From: Sediminibacterium salmoneum NBRC 103935
GTDB lineage: Bacteria; Bacteroidota; Bacteroidia; Chitinophagales; Chitinophagaceae
NCBI RefSeq assembly: GCF_000511175.1
Contig: NZ_KI866530.1
Coordinates: forward strand, 2,518,934-2,582,933
Direction of reading: 5' to 3'
DNA: 64,000 nt
Shown here: positions 36,194 through 45,525 of the stretch, piece after piece
How positions within the stretch are numbered: the stretch's first letter is position 1
Layout of the letters: each line of letters begins with the position of its first letter
The notes under the pieces: model-generated
Database searches by the model: none
Seen by the model: only the letters and a program-made list of their open reading frames with translations
What the model was told of the DNA's origin: nothing
Made by a program: the position numbers and the translations under genes

Positions 36194-37243
36194 GTGGCCA
36201 TCACCAAATTAACCATAGAAGAATTTATTCCGCTTTGTAAGCAGTTCCCCGTTTTTGATGTTAGAAGTGAGGGAGAATTTGAACACGCACATATTCCTGG
36301 CGCCCATAGTTTGCCCTTGTTCAATAATGAAGAAAGGAAAATAGTAGGTACGGCTTATAAGCAAGAGAGCAAACAAAAAGCCATCAAAATTGGGCTCAAA
36401 TATTTTGGTGCCAAGATGGTTAAAATGGTAGAAGCGGTAGAAAAAATTACAGCCGCTTCGGAGAACAAAACGGTATTGGTGCATTGTTGGAGAGGGGGCA
36501 TGCGCAGTGCAGGTGTAGCTTGGCTATTAGACCTTTATGGTTTTAAAGTATATACCCTGGTAGGAGGGTACAAAGTATACCGTAATTGGGTTTTGCGACA
36601 GTTTGTAAAAGATTATCCCATACAAATTGTAGGTGGGTATACGGGTTCTGGTAAAACAGAAGTTCTGCAGGAGCTGCAACGCAGAGGTGCTGCCATCATT
36701 GATTTGGAGGGATTGGCGCATCACAAAGGTTCTGCATTCGGCAATCTGGGACAACCGCCGCAGCCCAGTCAGGAAATGTTTGAAAATTTATTAGCAGAAG
36801 CCTTACATCAGAAGAAAACCTTGGTTACAGAGAGGCATCCCTTTATTTGGATGGAAGACGAAAGCCAACGTATTGGCGATGTAAATATTCCAACGGTTTT
36901 ATTTAAGCAGATGCGCAACAAGAAAGTATGCTTCTTAGAAATTCCTTTTGAAGAGAGATTACAGTACATAGTAGAAGGCTATGGAAAGTTTAATAAAGAA
37001 TATCTGGTAAATGCCGTTATTAGAATTAAGAAGCGTTTGGGTGGATTAGAAACCAAAACGGCTATCAACTTTTTAATAGAAGATGATATAGCGGGTTGTT
37101 TTTCCATTCTCTTGAAATACTATGATAAGGGTTATTATGCAGGATCTTTAAGAAGAGAAAATCCCGCGGAATTAATTCATAAGATCGAATGCCCCAAAGT
37201 AGATGCGGTGGGCAATGCGATTCGTTTGTTACAGTTAGATTAA
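36194..37243 (+). CDS. mnmH: tRNA 2-selenouridine synthase MnmH (SelU)
   Basis: MnmH replaces sulfur by selenium at the wobble 2-thiouridine of tRNAs, using selenophosphate. The protein of about 349 residues has the N-terminal rhodanese domain with the active-site cysteine in VLVHCWRGGMRS and a C-terminal P-loop GGYTGSGKTEVL. The GTG at 36194 is chosen because the family N terminus starts close to the first rhodanese strand; the open frame further upstream is antisense to sixA. No selD (selenophosphate synthase) is in the window. It is divergent from sixA. Confidence 0.9.
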   Translation: MAITKLTIEEFIPLCKQFPVFDVRSEGEFEHAHIPGAHSLPLFNNEERKIVGTAYKQESKQKAIKIGLKYFGAKMVKMVEAVEKITAASENKTVLVHCWRGGMRSAGVAWLLDLYGFKVYTLVGGYKVYRNWVLRQFVKDYPIQIVGGYTGSGKTEVLQELQRRGAAIIDLEGLAHHKGSAFGNLGQPPQPSQEMFENLLAEALHQKKTLVTERHPFIWMEDESQRIGDVNIPTVLFKQMRNKKVCFLEIPFEERLQYIVEGYGKFNKEYLVNAVIRIKKRLGGLETKTAINFLIEDDIAGCFSILLKYYDKGYYAGSLRRENPAELIHKIECPKVDAVGNAIRLLQLD

Positions 37244-37295
37244 AGTAATTTTTATAATTACCTATACTTAATTAAAATTGGTAGTTGAGGGCTCT

Positions 37296-38519
37296 CTAAA
37301 GATGTAACCACTTGCTTATGGTGAGCCCACTCATAAGGGTCATGGCGGCAACTACGATCCAACCTGTGATGGTTAACCAAAGGGGATGCTTATAATTTTT
37401 CACCAGTCTTTTTTTGTACGCAGCCAATAAAATAATGGCCAATGCAATGGGAAGAATTAATCCGTTTAATGCGCCAACCGTCACTAAAATTTTTACAGGA
37501 TTGCCAAGAAATAAATAAATGCTTGTACTGAAAACAATGAATCCACTGATTATTACTTTTTCATTTTTTTCTAACCAAGGATGAAAGGTTTTAATAAAAG
37601 AGACCGATGTATAAGCAGCTCCCACAACTGAAGTAATGGCTGCTGACCACATGACTACTCCAAAAAATCGATAACCTATATTCCCTGCTGCCTGTTGAAA
37701 CACAGATGCAGCGGGGTTTTGGGAATCAATGGGTAATCTCATTGTCATTACACCCAATACACAGAGAAATAATAAAAAGCGCATAATGGAAGTAATCAAA
37801 ATGCCAGAAACAGCGCTTTTGTTTACCGCTGGTAACTGCGCTTCTCCTTTAATGCCAGCTTCTAACAAGCGATGACCACCGGCAAAACTGATATAGCCTC
37901 CCACCGTTCCGCCAACCAATGTAACAATAGCAGTAACAGATAATTGTTCGGGAATAAATGTGCGCTGAATGGCTGTACCAATAGGTGGATCGGCTTTCCA
38001 TACAATATAACAAGTCAGCCCAATCATTAGCAAACCCAATACTTTGGTGAAACCATCAATGGCTTTGCCTGCTTCCTTGTACCAGAAAATAAACAATGCC
38101 ACCACGCAACTGATAACACTTCCATATGCGGGATCAAGATTCGTAATTACCTGCAGTCCCAATCCACTCCCGCCAATATTGCCAATATTAAAGGCAAGCC
38201 CACCCACAACAATCAATACACTTAACAAATATCCCATCCCTGGTAATAATTCATGGGCAATGATTTGCGCTCTTTTTTCTGTAACCGCAATCACTCTCCA
38301 GATATTCATCTGTGCGCCTATATCCAGCAAAACAGAAATCAAAATCACGAAGCCAAAACTCGCAGCAAGGGATTGGGTAAACACTGTAGTCTGTGTAAGA
38401 AATCCAGGGCCAATAGCAGAAGTAGCCATTAAAAAAGCGGCGCCTAATAGGGCAGACCGCGCAGAAGTTTTGTGGATGGCCTGTTTTACTTTTTGCATTT
38501 TTACGAGTAAATGGTTCAA
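37296..38519 (-). CDS. NRAMP-related transporter of the 5-oxoprolinase operon
   Basis: A 407-residue membrane protein with about 11 helices and NRAMP-like overall sequence. The hallmark metal-binding motifs are missing: the TM1 DPGN motif reads GPGF (SAIGPGFLTQ) and the TM6 region with the usual MPH reads ISFAGGHRLLEA. It therefore may not move divalent metals. It is last in the run pxpB-pxpC-pxpA and starts 26 nt after pxpA. A similar NRAMP-like gene (ycsG) accompanies the homologous genes in Bacillus subtilis, so import of 5-oxoproline or a linked metabolite is a reasonable inference. An alternative start lies seven codons in. Confidence 0.85.
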   Translation of the reverse strand: MNHLLVKMQKVKQAIHKTSARSALLGAAFLMATSAIGPGFLTQTTVFTQSLAASFGFVILISVLLDIGAQMNIWRVIAVTEKRAQIIAHELLPGMGYLLSVLIVVGGLAFNIGNIGGSGLGLQVITNLDPAYGSVISCVVALFIFWYKEAGKAIDGFTKVLGLLMIGLTCYIVWKADPPIGTAIQRTFIPEQLSVTAIVTLVGGTVGGYISFAGGHRLLEAGIKGEAQLPAVNKSAVSGILITSIMRFLLFLCVLGVMTMRLPIDSQNPAASVFQQAAGNIGYRFFGVVMWSAAITSVVGAAYTSVSFIKTFHPWLEKNEKVIISGFIVFSTSIYLFLGNPVKILVTVGALNGLILPIALAIILLAAYKKRLVKNYKHPLWLTITGWIVVAAMTLMSGLTISKWLHL

Positions 38520-38544
38520 TCAATTATATTCCTGTGTAGCCTTG

Positions 38545-39285
38545 TTAAGGAGTTCTGATCAAAATATTATTTTCCTTCATGGCTGTAAAAATCGCTTCCG
38601 CAAATGAAAGCGCATGATCCCCATCGCCATGAATACAAATGGTATCCGCTTTAAGCGAAACCAAGCTGCCATCGGTCGCCCTTACCTGTTGTTGGGTAAT
38701 CATTTGCAAAACCTGCGATAAAGATTCTTCTCTAGAATGCAGCAATGCATTGGCCTGGGTTCTGGGTGTCAGCATTCCCTCAGGTGTATAAGTACGATCC
38801 GCAAAAACCTCCGATGCGGTTTTTAAACCAAGGGCTTCTGCCTCTGAAATTAAAAAGCTATTACTGAGTCCATACAATATCAATGAGGGATTGATTTCTT
38901 TTATTATGCCAGCAATGATATAACTCATGGTAGCATCACGTGCTGCCATATTGTACAAAGCGCCATGTGCTTTTACATGATGCAGCGTTGCGCCCATCTC
39001 TGTACAAATATTTTGCACCAGCTCAATTTGTTCTGCTACGAGGTCATACAATTCGCAATCAGAAAGCATCATTTCTGATCTGCCAAAATTGGCTTTGTCG
39101 TTAAAGCCCGGATGTGCGCCAATGGCCACCTTGTTTTTTATACAATTTTCTATGGTCCGCTTGATGGTATCTGTATCGCCTGCATGAAATCCGCAGGCAA
39201 TATTGGCGCTACTGATAAAAGGCATCAGCAAGGTATCGTTGGGAAACCCCTCTCCTAAATCACAATTAATATCGATGGTAAGCAT
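38545..39285 (-). CDS. pxpA: 5-oxoprolinase subunit PxpA
   Basis: A LamB/YcsF-family protein of 246 residues. With PxpB and PxpC it converts 5-oxoproline to glutamate using ATP, removing a damage product of glutamine. Typical segments are the N-terminal IDINCDLGEGF, ANIACGFHAGD, and VKAHGALYN. The start at 39285 is set by the family N terminus (MLTIDINCDLG) and lies 20 nt inside the end of pxpC, indicating tight coupling. Confidence 0.93.
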   Translation of the reverse strand: MLTIDINCDLGEGFPNDTLLMPFISSANIACGFHAGDTDTIKRTIENCIKNKVAIGAHPGFNDKANFGRSEMMLSDCELYDLVAEQIELVQNICTEMGATLHHVKAHGALYNMAARDATMSYIIAGIIKEINPSLILYGLSNSFLISEAEALGLKTASEVFADRTYTPEGMLTPRTQANALLHSREESLSQVLQMITQQQVRATDGSLVSLKADTICIHGDGDHALSFAEAIFTAMKENNILIRTP

Positions 39286-40246
39286 GCAGTTGTAAGGTAC
39301 AGGCATTCTTTAATTGTTGCAAATATTGTATTTGCTGTTTGTTGATTTTTTCAGCTGTTTCCATATTTACAGGAACCATTTGTATAATTGTTCCAGGAGC
39401 TTGTTGCACCAGACTTGGCAAATCTGCTTGAATGATATGACCTATTCTAGGATAGCCTCCTGTGGTTTGATGATCGGCCAGTAAAACAATGCATTGGCCG
39501 CTGGGTAAGAGTTGCAGGGTGCCATTGGTAACGCCGGAAGAAATGAGTTCTATGGTTTTTTTTAAACGCAGCAAAGGCCCTTTCAACCGATAGCCCATTC
39601 GGTCACTATCTGCTTGAACCGTAAACTGGGCGTTTGTCATGAATTGCTGAGAAGCCTGATTCAATAAACTAAATTCTCTGCCAGGTAAATACCGGATTCT
39701 TTCAACCTGATATAGCCCTTTTGTATCTGCTATCCAAGGTAAAATCTGAAGCCCTTCTGTTTCTTTTGGAAAATGGGTTGTAGTTTTAAATGCAATCAAA
39801 TCTCCCTTCATTAGATTTCTACCGTCGAACCCGCCCGCTATCACGCGTGTATTGGTGCTAAAGCTGTTCAGCCATTCGTTCAGTGCCAATCCCCCTTGAA
39901 TGGCCAGGTATCCAATATGACCTTTTGTTTTTTTTATAAACTTCAGGGTAGCATTGGCCGGTACAAAAATGGGTTGATGTATTGGAACGGGCGTGTCATC
40001 AATTGTGGCACCAAAATCTGCTCCACTTAGCGCAATGAATGCAGCCTGTTTAAATTGAAATGCTGGTGCAGGATAAAAAAATTCAATCAGGGCTTCATCA
40101 GGTTTGTTTTGTATCAATAGATTGGCAACTTGCATAGCAACAGGGTCCATAGCACCACTAGGATTGATACCCAAGTGCTGAAAGCCCTTACGACCACCAT
40201 CTTGAATGGTACAGACTAATCCGGCTTTTACAATTTCGATGCTCAT
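39266..40246 (-). CDS. pxpC: 5-oxoprolinase subunit PxpC
   Basis: A 326-residue protein of the KipA/biotin-dependent carboxyltransferase-like family. The N terminus TIQDGGRKGFQHLGINPSGA is diagnostic, followed by LSGADFGATID and, near the end, DHQTTGGYPRIG. It forms the 5-oxoprolinase complex with PxpB, whose gene overlaps its start by 4 nt. Its own end overlaps pxpA. Confidence 0.93.
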   Translation of the reverse strand: MSIEIVKAGLVCTIQDGGRKGFQHLGINPSGAMDPVAMQVANLLIQNKPDEALIEFFYPAPAFQFKQAAFIALSGADFGATIDDTPVPIHQPIFVPANATLKFIKKTKGHIGYLAIQGGLALNEWLNSFSTNTRVIAGGFDGRNLMKGDLIAFKTTTHFPKETEGLQILPWIADTKGLYQVERIRYLPGREFSLLNQASQQFMTNAQFTVQADSDRMGYRLKGPLLRLKKTIELISSGVTNGTLQLLPSGQCIVLLADHQTTGGYPRIGHIIQADLPSLVQQAPGTIIQMVPVNMETAEKINKQQIQYLQQLKNACTLQLHAYHRY

Positions 40247-40959
40247 GCGTTTTCATTTTTTAATTCATGAAATGCATCTAATGATATGGGTTCAAATTTC
40301 ACTTGGTCTCCTGGTGTAAAAAAACAAGGATTTTCCTTACTGATATCAAATAATGATATTGGCGTTTTGCCAATTAATTGCCATCCGCCCGGAGCATCCA
40401 GCGGATAAATTCCTGTTTGTTCTCCGGCAATACCCACGCTTCCTGCAGCCACTAACTTTCTTGGCGTTTCTTTTCGTGGCAATCGAATTCTTTCGTCAAC
40501 TGAAGCCATATAAGCAAAGCCTGGCAAGAATCCCAGCATATATACTTTGTAAATTTTACTGGAATGCAACTGAATAAATTCCTCCATAGAAAGGTTGGCA
40601 AATTGGGCAGCAAACGCAAGATCAGGGGCCAAGGACGGATCATAACAGACGGGTACAATCTGTGGTGCTGTTTCTTCCAGTGGGGTTGCCTCTAATCCAT
40701 TCACAGAATTGATTTGCTGACTTAACCAAGTGGAAGGAGAAAGTCCTCTTGACTGTTGTTGAATAATGGCCGCATCGTACACAAGGGTAAGGCTACTGTA
40801 GGCAGGAATGATATCGGTAACACCTACTATAGGATTGTTTTGCCAATAGCGGAAAGCCTGCATAACTTTTTGGTTCGCCGCTTCATTGATGGTGCTAGAC
40901 CATTCAATGGTAAGAGCCTGGTCTCCCAATTCATATATCTGTATCGCAGAACTTCTCAC
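40243..40959 (-). CDS. pxpB: 5-oxoprolinase subunit PxpB
   Basis: A 238-residue KipI-family protein. The hallmark is GFLPGFAYMASVDERIRLPR, with further family segments VCYDPSLAPDLAF and GSVGIAGEQTGIYP. It is the first gene of the pxp operon and starts with GTG at 40959. Just upstream on the minus strand is TACCTTTA, close to the Bacteroidota -7 box, 4 nt before the start codon. The stop overlaps pxpC by 4 nt. Confidence 0.93.
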   Translation of the reverse strand: MRSSAIQIYELGDQALTIEWSSTINEAANQKVMQAFRYWQNNPIVGVTDIIPAYSSLTLVYDAAIIQQQSRGLSPSTWLSQQINSVNGLEATPLEETAPQIVPVCYDPSLAPDLAFAAQFANLSMEEFIQLHSSKIYKVYMLGFLPGFAYMASVDERIRLPRKETPRKLVAAGSVGIAGEQTGIYPLDAPGGWQLIGKTPISLFDISKENPCFFTPGDQVKFEPISLDAFHELKNENA

Positions 40960-41052
40960 TGTTTAAAGGTACTTATTTAATTCCCGACACTCATGTAATT
41001 GATTTTAAAATCCTCTTCATCTTCTATATCTTTCCAATCAACAAAAAAATGT

Positions 41053-44000
41053 ATGAAAAAAATATTGTCAATGTTTACACTTGCAGCCTTAATGGCTGGT
41101 CAGGTGCAGGCGCAATCCAATCCCAAGTGGTTGCGTTATTCCAGTATTTCTCCGGATGGTAAAACCGTTGTGTTTACCTATAAAGGAGATTTATACACAG
41201 TGCCGGTAAGCGGCGGAAATGCCACTGCATTAACCCTGCACGAAGCACACGATTATATGCCCGTTTGGAGTAAAGATGGAAAGACCATTGCGTTTGCCAG
41301 TGATCGCTATGGCAACTTTGATATTTTCACAATCCCTGCCAATGGGGGAGAAGCCAAGCGCGTTACTTTTCATTCAGCTGCAGAATATCCTTACGATTTC
41401 TCTGCTGATAATCAACGAATCATTTTTGGTTCTGCAAGAATGGATTTGGCCAGCAATAGACAATTCCCAACAGGGTCTATGCCAGAACTCTATAGTGTAA
41501 GTGTGAATGGAGGTAGACCCATTCAATTGCAAACCACCCCTGCTGAAGATGTAAAATTTAGCAAGGATGGTAGCAAAATGGTTTACCACGATAAAAAGGG
41601 AGGAGAGAATGCCTGGAGAAAACACCATACTTCTTCTATTACCCGTGATATTTGGATCTACGATGCCAAAACAGATAAGCATACCAAGCTGACCAGTTTT
41701 AACGGAGAGGACCGCAATCCAGTTTTTGCCAATGGCGAAAAAGAATTGATTTATTTAAGTGAAGAGAGTGGCAGTTTCAATGTGCACAAAATGTCGGTAG
41801 CAGGCGGTAAATCAGAAAAACTGACCTCCTTTAAAAAACATCCGGTACGTTATTTAAGTAGCGCCAATGATGGAACCCTTTGTTTTAGTTATGATGGAGA
41901 ATTGTACACCATGAAAGCAGGTGCCAATCCACAAAAAATTTCCATTAATATTTTAGCAGATGCCAGAAAGAACGATGAGCAAGTGATGCGCGTAAGTAGT
42001 GGAAGCAATATTGTGGTATCTCCCAATGGTAAAGAAGTTGCTTTCTTGTATAGAGGTGATGTGTTTGTAACCAGTGTAGAAGGGGGAGTAACCAAAAGAA
42101 TCACCGCAACTCCAACACAGGAATTGGGCATTGGATTTTCTCCTGATGGGAAATCTATTATCTATACTGCAGAGCGCAATAACAAGTGGAGCATTTTTGA
42201 AAGCAGTAAGGTAAGAGCAGACGAGCCTTATTTTTATGCAGCCACTTTAATTAAAGAAACACCTGTTTTAGACAATGCCAATGACAATACACAACCCTTG
42301 TATTCACCGGACGGCAAGGAAATTGCATTTGTAGAAAACAGAAACAATGTGCGCATCTACAATATTGCAAGCAAGCAAAGCAGAACCGTATTGGGTTCAG
42401 ATCAGATTTTTGCCTGGACAGAAAACGATCAGTATTTTCAGTGGAGCCCCGACAGCAAATGGTTGTTGTTCGATTATGCAGTAGTAGGCAGTGCAGTGGG
42501 TGAAGTAGGATTGGCCAGTGTGGATGGAAAGAAGATCATGAATATTACGGAAAGCGGTTACAACGATTATCGTCCTAAATGGGTAATGGGTGGTAAAGCC
42601 ATGTTGTGGCAAAGTAACAGGGATGGATTAAGAGGTGCTGCCATGAGCGGAGGCGCTCAAAGCGATGCCTATCTGATGTTCTTTACACAGGCGGCAATGG
42701 ATCGTTTTAAATTAACCAAAGAAGAGTTGACGCTGGTGAAGGAAATGGAAGAACAAAAAGCCAAAGCAGATACCAGCAAGAAAAAAACACCAGCAGTTGA
42801 AGCCGTAGAAATTGAATGGGAAGGGTTAACACAACGCAGAGTAAGAGCAACCATTCATTCCTCTTCCATGGGTGATGCATTGGTAAGTAAGGATGGTGAA
42901 ACACTATATTACCTGGCACGTTTTGAAAGAGGCATGAACTTATGGTCTACCAATTTAAGAACCAAGGAAACCAAAATGCTGGTGCCCTTGAATGCAAATG
43001 GAGCCAGTATGGTTTGGGACAAAGACCAGAAAAATATTTTCATCAGCAGCGATGGTAGCATTACCAAATTAGATGTGGCCAGTAGCAAGCAAGACAGAGT
43101 AGGCATTAACGGTGAAATGCTGGTGAACATGCGCGAAGAACGCGAAGCCATGTTTGAGCATGTATGGCGCAGAACCAAAAAAACTTTTTACAACAAAACA
43201 TTCCATGGCATAAACTGGGATAGTTATAAAGCCGATTACGAAAAATACCTTCCTTTCATAGGCAACAACTATGAGTTCAGCGAAATGCTCAGTGAATTAT
43301 TGGGCGAACTGAATGTAAGTCATAGCGGGGCTGCTTATGGAAGCTTTAATGCGAATGGCGATGCCACTGCCTCTCTGGGTGCTTTTTATGATGCGGCTTA
43401 TACCGGCAATGGTGTTAAAATTGAAGAAGTGATTTTGGGCGGACCATTGGATAGGGCAGGACTCAATGTGAAAGCTGGCGCAATCATTGAAATGATTGAT
43501 GGAGAAATGGTGACAGCAGACAAAGACCTGGCGCAGTACCTGAATAGAAAATCCGGTAAAACCGTTTTACTTTCTTTAGTAGAAAATGGCGTGAAAAGAG
43601 AAATCACGGTTAAAGCCATCAGCACAGGTGAAGAGAATGGATTGTTGTACAGACGCTGGGTTAAACGCAATTCAGATGAAGTAGAGCGTTTGAGTGGGGG
43701 CGCTTTGGGATATGTACATATTCCGGGAATGAGTGATGGCGCATTCCGTTCTACTTATGAAGACATCATGGGTAAACATTTCCTAAAGAAAGGCGTAGTG
43801 GTAGACACCAGAAACAATGGAGGCGGAGACCTGGTAGCTGATCTGGCTGTGTTCTTAAGCGGCAAGAAATTTATGGACTATACCAATGATGTAAGAAGCA
43901 ATGGCTTTGAACCCAATTTCCGTTGGACCAAGCCCAGCATTTCATTGGCCAATGAAGCCAATTACAGCGATGGACATTGTTATGCATTCATGGTACAGGA

Positions 44001-44253
44001 ATTGAATGTAAATAAATTGGTGGGCACACAAGTGCCAGGTACTTGTTCTTTTGCAGCATGGGAAAGCTTAATGGATTCAGGTATCCGTTGGGGTGCACCA
44101 ACTGTGGGTGTAAAAACCAATGCAGGTAAGTATCTGGAAAATGCGGCCACTGATCCAGACTTCTTAGTATACAATGAATACGAAGTGGTTAAGAAAGGAG
44201 TAGACCAGCAATTGGAAGTAGCGGTGAAGGAATTGATGAAGACGATAAAATAG
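41053..44253 (+). CDS. Tricorn-protease-like S41 peptidase, secreted
   Basis: About 1066 residues with a signal peptide (MKKILSMFTLAALMAGQVQAQ). Order of parts: a beta-propeller region of PD40/WD40-like blades (ISPDGKTVVF, WSKDGKTIAF, YSPDGKEIAF and others), a second propeller-like region, a PDZ domain (ILGGPLDRAGLNVKAGAIIE) and a C-terminal S41 domain (VVVDTRNNGGGDLVADLAVF). The nucleophile is probably the serine in NYSDGHCYAF, matching the Ser-Asp pair of tricorn protease. It is likely an exported peptidase that handles oligopeptides. It is followed by a bidirectional terminator. The start at 41053 is set by the signal peptide. Confidence 0.9.
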   Translation: MKKILSMFTLAALMAGQVQAQSNPKWLRYSSISPDGKTVVFTYKGDLYTVPVSGGNATALTLHEAHDYMPVWSKDGKTIAFASDRYGNFDIFTIPANGGEAKRVTFHSAAEYPYDFSADNQRIIFGSARMDLASNRQFPTGSMPELYSVSVNGGRPIQLQTTPAEDVKFSKDGSKMVYHDKKGGENAWRKHHTSSITRDIWIYDAKTDKHTKLTSFNGEDRNPVFANGEKELIYLSEESGSFNVHKMSVAGGKSEKLTSFKKHPVRYLSSANDGTLCFSYDGELYTMKAGANPQKISINILADARKNDEQVMRVSSGSNIVVSPNGKEVAFLYRGDVFVTSVEGGVTKRITATPTQELGIGFSPDGKSIIYTAERNNKWSIFESSKVRADEPYFYAATLIKETPVLDNANDNTQPLYSPDGKEIAFVENRNNVRIYNIASKQSRTVLGSDQIFAWTENDQYFQWSPDSKWLLFDYAVVGSAVGEVGLASVDGKKIMNITESGYNDYRPKWVMGGKAMLWQSNRDGLRGAAMSGGAQSDAYLMFFTQAAMDRFKLTKEELTLVKEMEEQKAKADTSKKKTPAVEAVEIEWEGLTQRRVRATIHSSSMGDALVSKDGETLYYLARFERGMNLWSTNLRTKETKMLVPLNANGASMVWDKDQKNIFISSDGSITKLDVASSKQDRVGINGEMLVNMREEREAMFEHVWRRTKKTFYNKTFHGINWDSYKADYEKYLPFIGNNYEFSEMLSELLGELNVSHSGAAYGSFNANGDATASLGAFYDAAYTGNGVKIEEVILGGPLDRAGLNVKAGAIIEMIDGEMVTADKDLAQYLNRKSGKTVLLSLVENGVKREITVKAISTGEENGLLYRRWVKRNSDEVERLSGGALGYVHIPGMSDGAFRSTYEDIMGKHFLKKGVVVDTRNNGGGDLVADLAVFLSGKKFMDYTNDVRSNGFEPNFRWTKPSISLANEANYSDGHCYAFMVQELNVNKLVGTQVPGTCSFAAWESLMDSGIRWGAPTVGVKTNAGKYLENAATDPDFLVYNEYEVVKKGVDQQLEVAVKELMKTIK

Positions 44254-44275
44254 CATTAAGTAAAATCTGTTTTTT

Positions 44276-44305
44276 AAAAAGCCACCTGCAAAGAGGTGGC
44301 TTTTT
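44276..44305. terminator. Bidirectional terminator between the tricorn-like and plug-like genes
   Basis: A 12-bp stem, AAAAAGCCACCT and AGGTGGCTTTTT, around a 6-nt loop. It has a T tract on both strands, so it can end the tricorn-like transcript from the left and the DUF4290-murA-plug transcript from the right. Confidence 0.9.
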
Positions 44306-44331
44306 ATTTAAACTATAACTAAGCTTAGAAA

Positions 44332-45525
44332 CTAGTATTTAATAATCCATTGAGCTGGTGTATAGCCATTAACTGTGAAACTATGTTTATTGCTTGGGCT
44401 TTTAAATTCCTGTCTATTTGAATAAATCAAAATGGCAAAGGGGTTGCTTCCCCAACCGCCAATGAAAGGAGGCGGAATAATTTTTATAATTGCTATATCT
44501 GACATTGGGAAGTTGATGAATTGTTCAGCTTCAACCAAATGCTCGTCAATAAATAGATTGGCTTCATTAGATGACCTATAAGCAAATGACCAGTATGTTT
44601 TTTCATTTTCCTCATTGTTGGTTTTGGAGTCACTCATTGTGAATAAGTATTTGCTAGGCTTAACTGTTGATTGTAAAACTCTTAAACCTGGAATTCGATC
44701 ATTTAAATAATCTAAAACAGTTGAATAGCCCATCATCGTAAAATTCTCGAAACCTGAGATTATTTTTTCATCTTCTCTCTTATAAAGATCAGATGAATAC
44801 TTTTCATTAAATATTTCTTCTTTACTTTTTCTATGCCCATAAACTACTACTTCTGGAATGGTGTTATCATTAGTGAATTTAAATGGGTTGAATACAATAG
44901 CATCGGCTTTGGGCAGATCAATATTTTTCTCTCCAATCTTTACTATTACTGTTTTGGCAGCTTCTGCTTTAAAGGCAGAATCAACAGGGGTAATCAAACT
45001 AATATTTAAGGCATCTCCCTTTCCTTTCTTTTTTTGTTTAGGAGTAAATATGAAATTTACACTGTCCTCAAATATGTATTTGTTGATTCTGAAATTTCCT
45101 AGATCATCTGTTTTAATATCATCCATGATTATTTCCTTTCCAGATGAAAGAATCATTCTAATCACAGAATCTTTTTTTATAAAGTTGTTAATGGTACCAT
45201 AGATTGATAGTGGCGATTGTTGAACTAAGAAGTGCATTGCATACGTTCCTTCTTTCATGCTACTGTCTATTTTTATTGAACCAATAGCTTTCCCCCCTGC
45301 CATTGGGTATCTAAACTTCCAGGTCTTTAAACGATTTAAATCTTCAATCCATAAGTGGAGCGTCAATATGCTTTTCGGCCTATTCAAATAGGTAGGATAT
45401 GTACATTCAAATTGCAGGCTTTCTCCTCTTAGGAGTTGGGATGAATTGATTTTAATATCTATACTATCTGCAAATGCATTAAGACGAATGCAACATAAAA
45501 TGGATAGTAGTATTAATTTATTCAT
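44332..45525 (-). CDS. Secreted plug-domain-like protein coupled to murA
   Basis: A 397-residue exported protein with a signal peptide (ILLSILCCIRLNAFA, cleavage near A19). The N-terminal half holds two beta-sandwich-like segments (YLNRPKSILTLHLWIEDLNR; FRINKYIFEDSVNFIFTPK). The C-terminal half resembles a TonB plug fold (RIPGLRVLQ, FIDEHLVEAEQFINFPMSDI, ILIYSNRQEF), with no barrel following. It is the intact paralogue of the split gene at 30775-31919. The start overlaps the murA stop by 4 nt, so translation is coupled to murA. Function is unknown. Confidence 0.75.
   Translation of the reverse strand: MNKLILLSILCCIRLNAFADSIDIKINSSQLLRGESLQFECTYPTYLNRPKSILTLHLWIEDLNRLKTWKFRYPMAGGKAIGSIKIDSSMKEGTYAMHFLVQQSPLSIYGTINNFIKKDSVIRMILSSGKEIIMDDIKTDDLGNFRINKYIFEDSVNFIFTPKQKKKGKGDALNISLITPVDSAFKAEAAKTVIVKIGEKNIDLPKADAIVFNPFKFTNDNTIPEVVVYGHRKSKEEIFNEKYSSDLYKREDEKIISGFENFTMMGYSTVLDYLNDRIPGLRVLQSTVKPSKYLFTMSDSKTNNEENEKTYWSFAYRSSNEANLFIDEHLVEAEQFINFPMSDIAIIKIIPPPFIGGWGSNPFAILIYSNRQEFKSPSNKHSFTVNGYTPAQWIIKY

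Noticed and set aside
38044..38607. Plus-strand open frame of 187 codons across the NRAMP-like and pxpA genes
   Set aside because: Shadow of two well supported genes on the minus strand.
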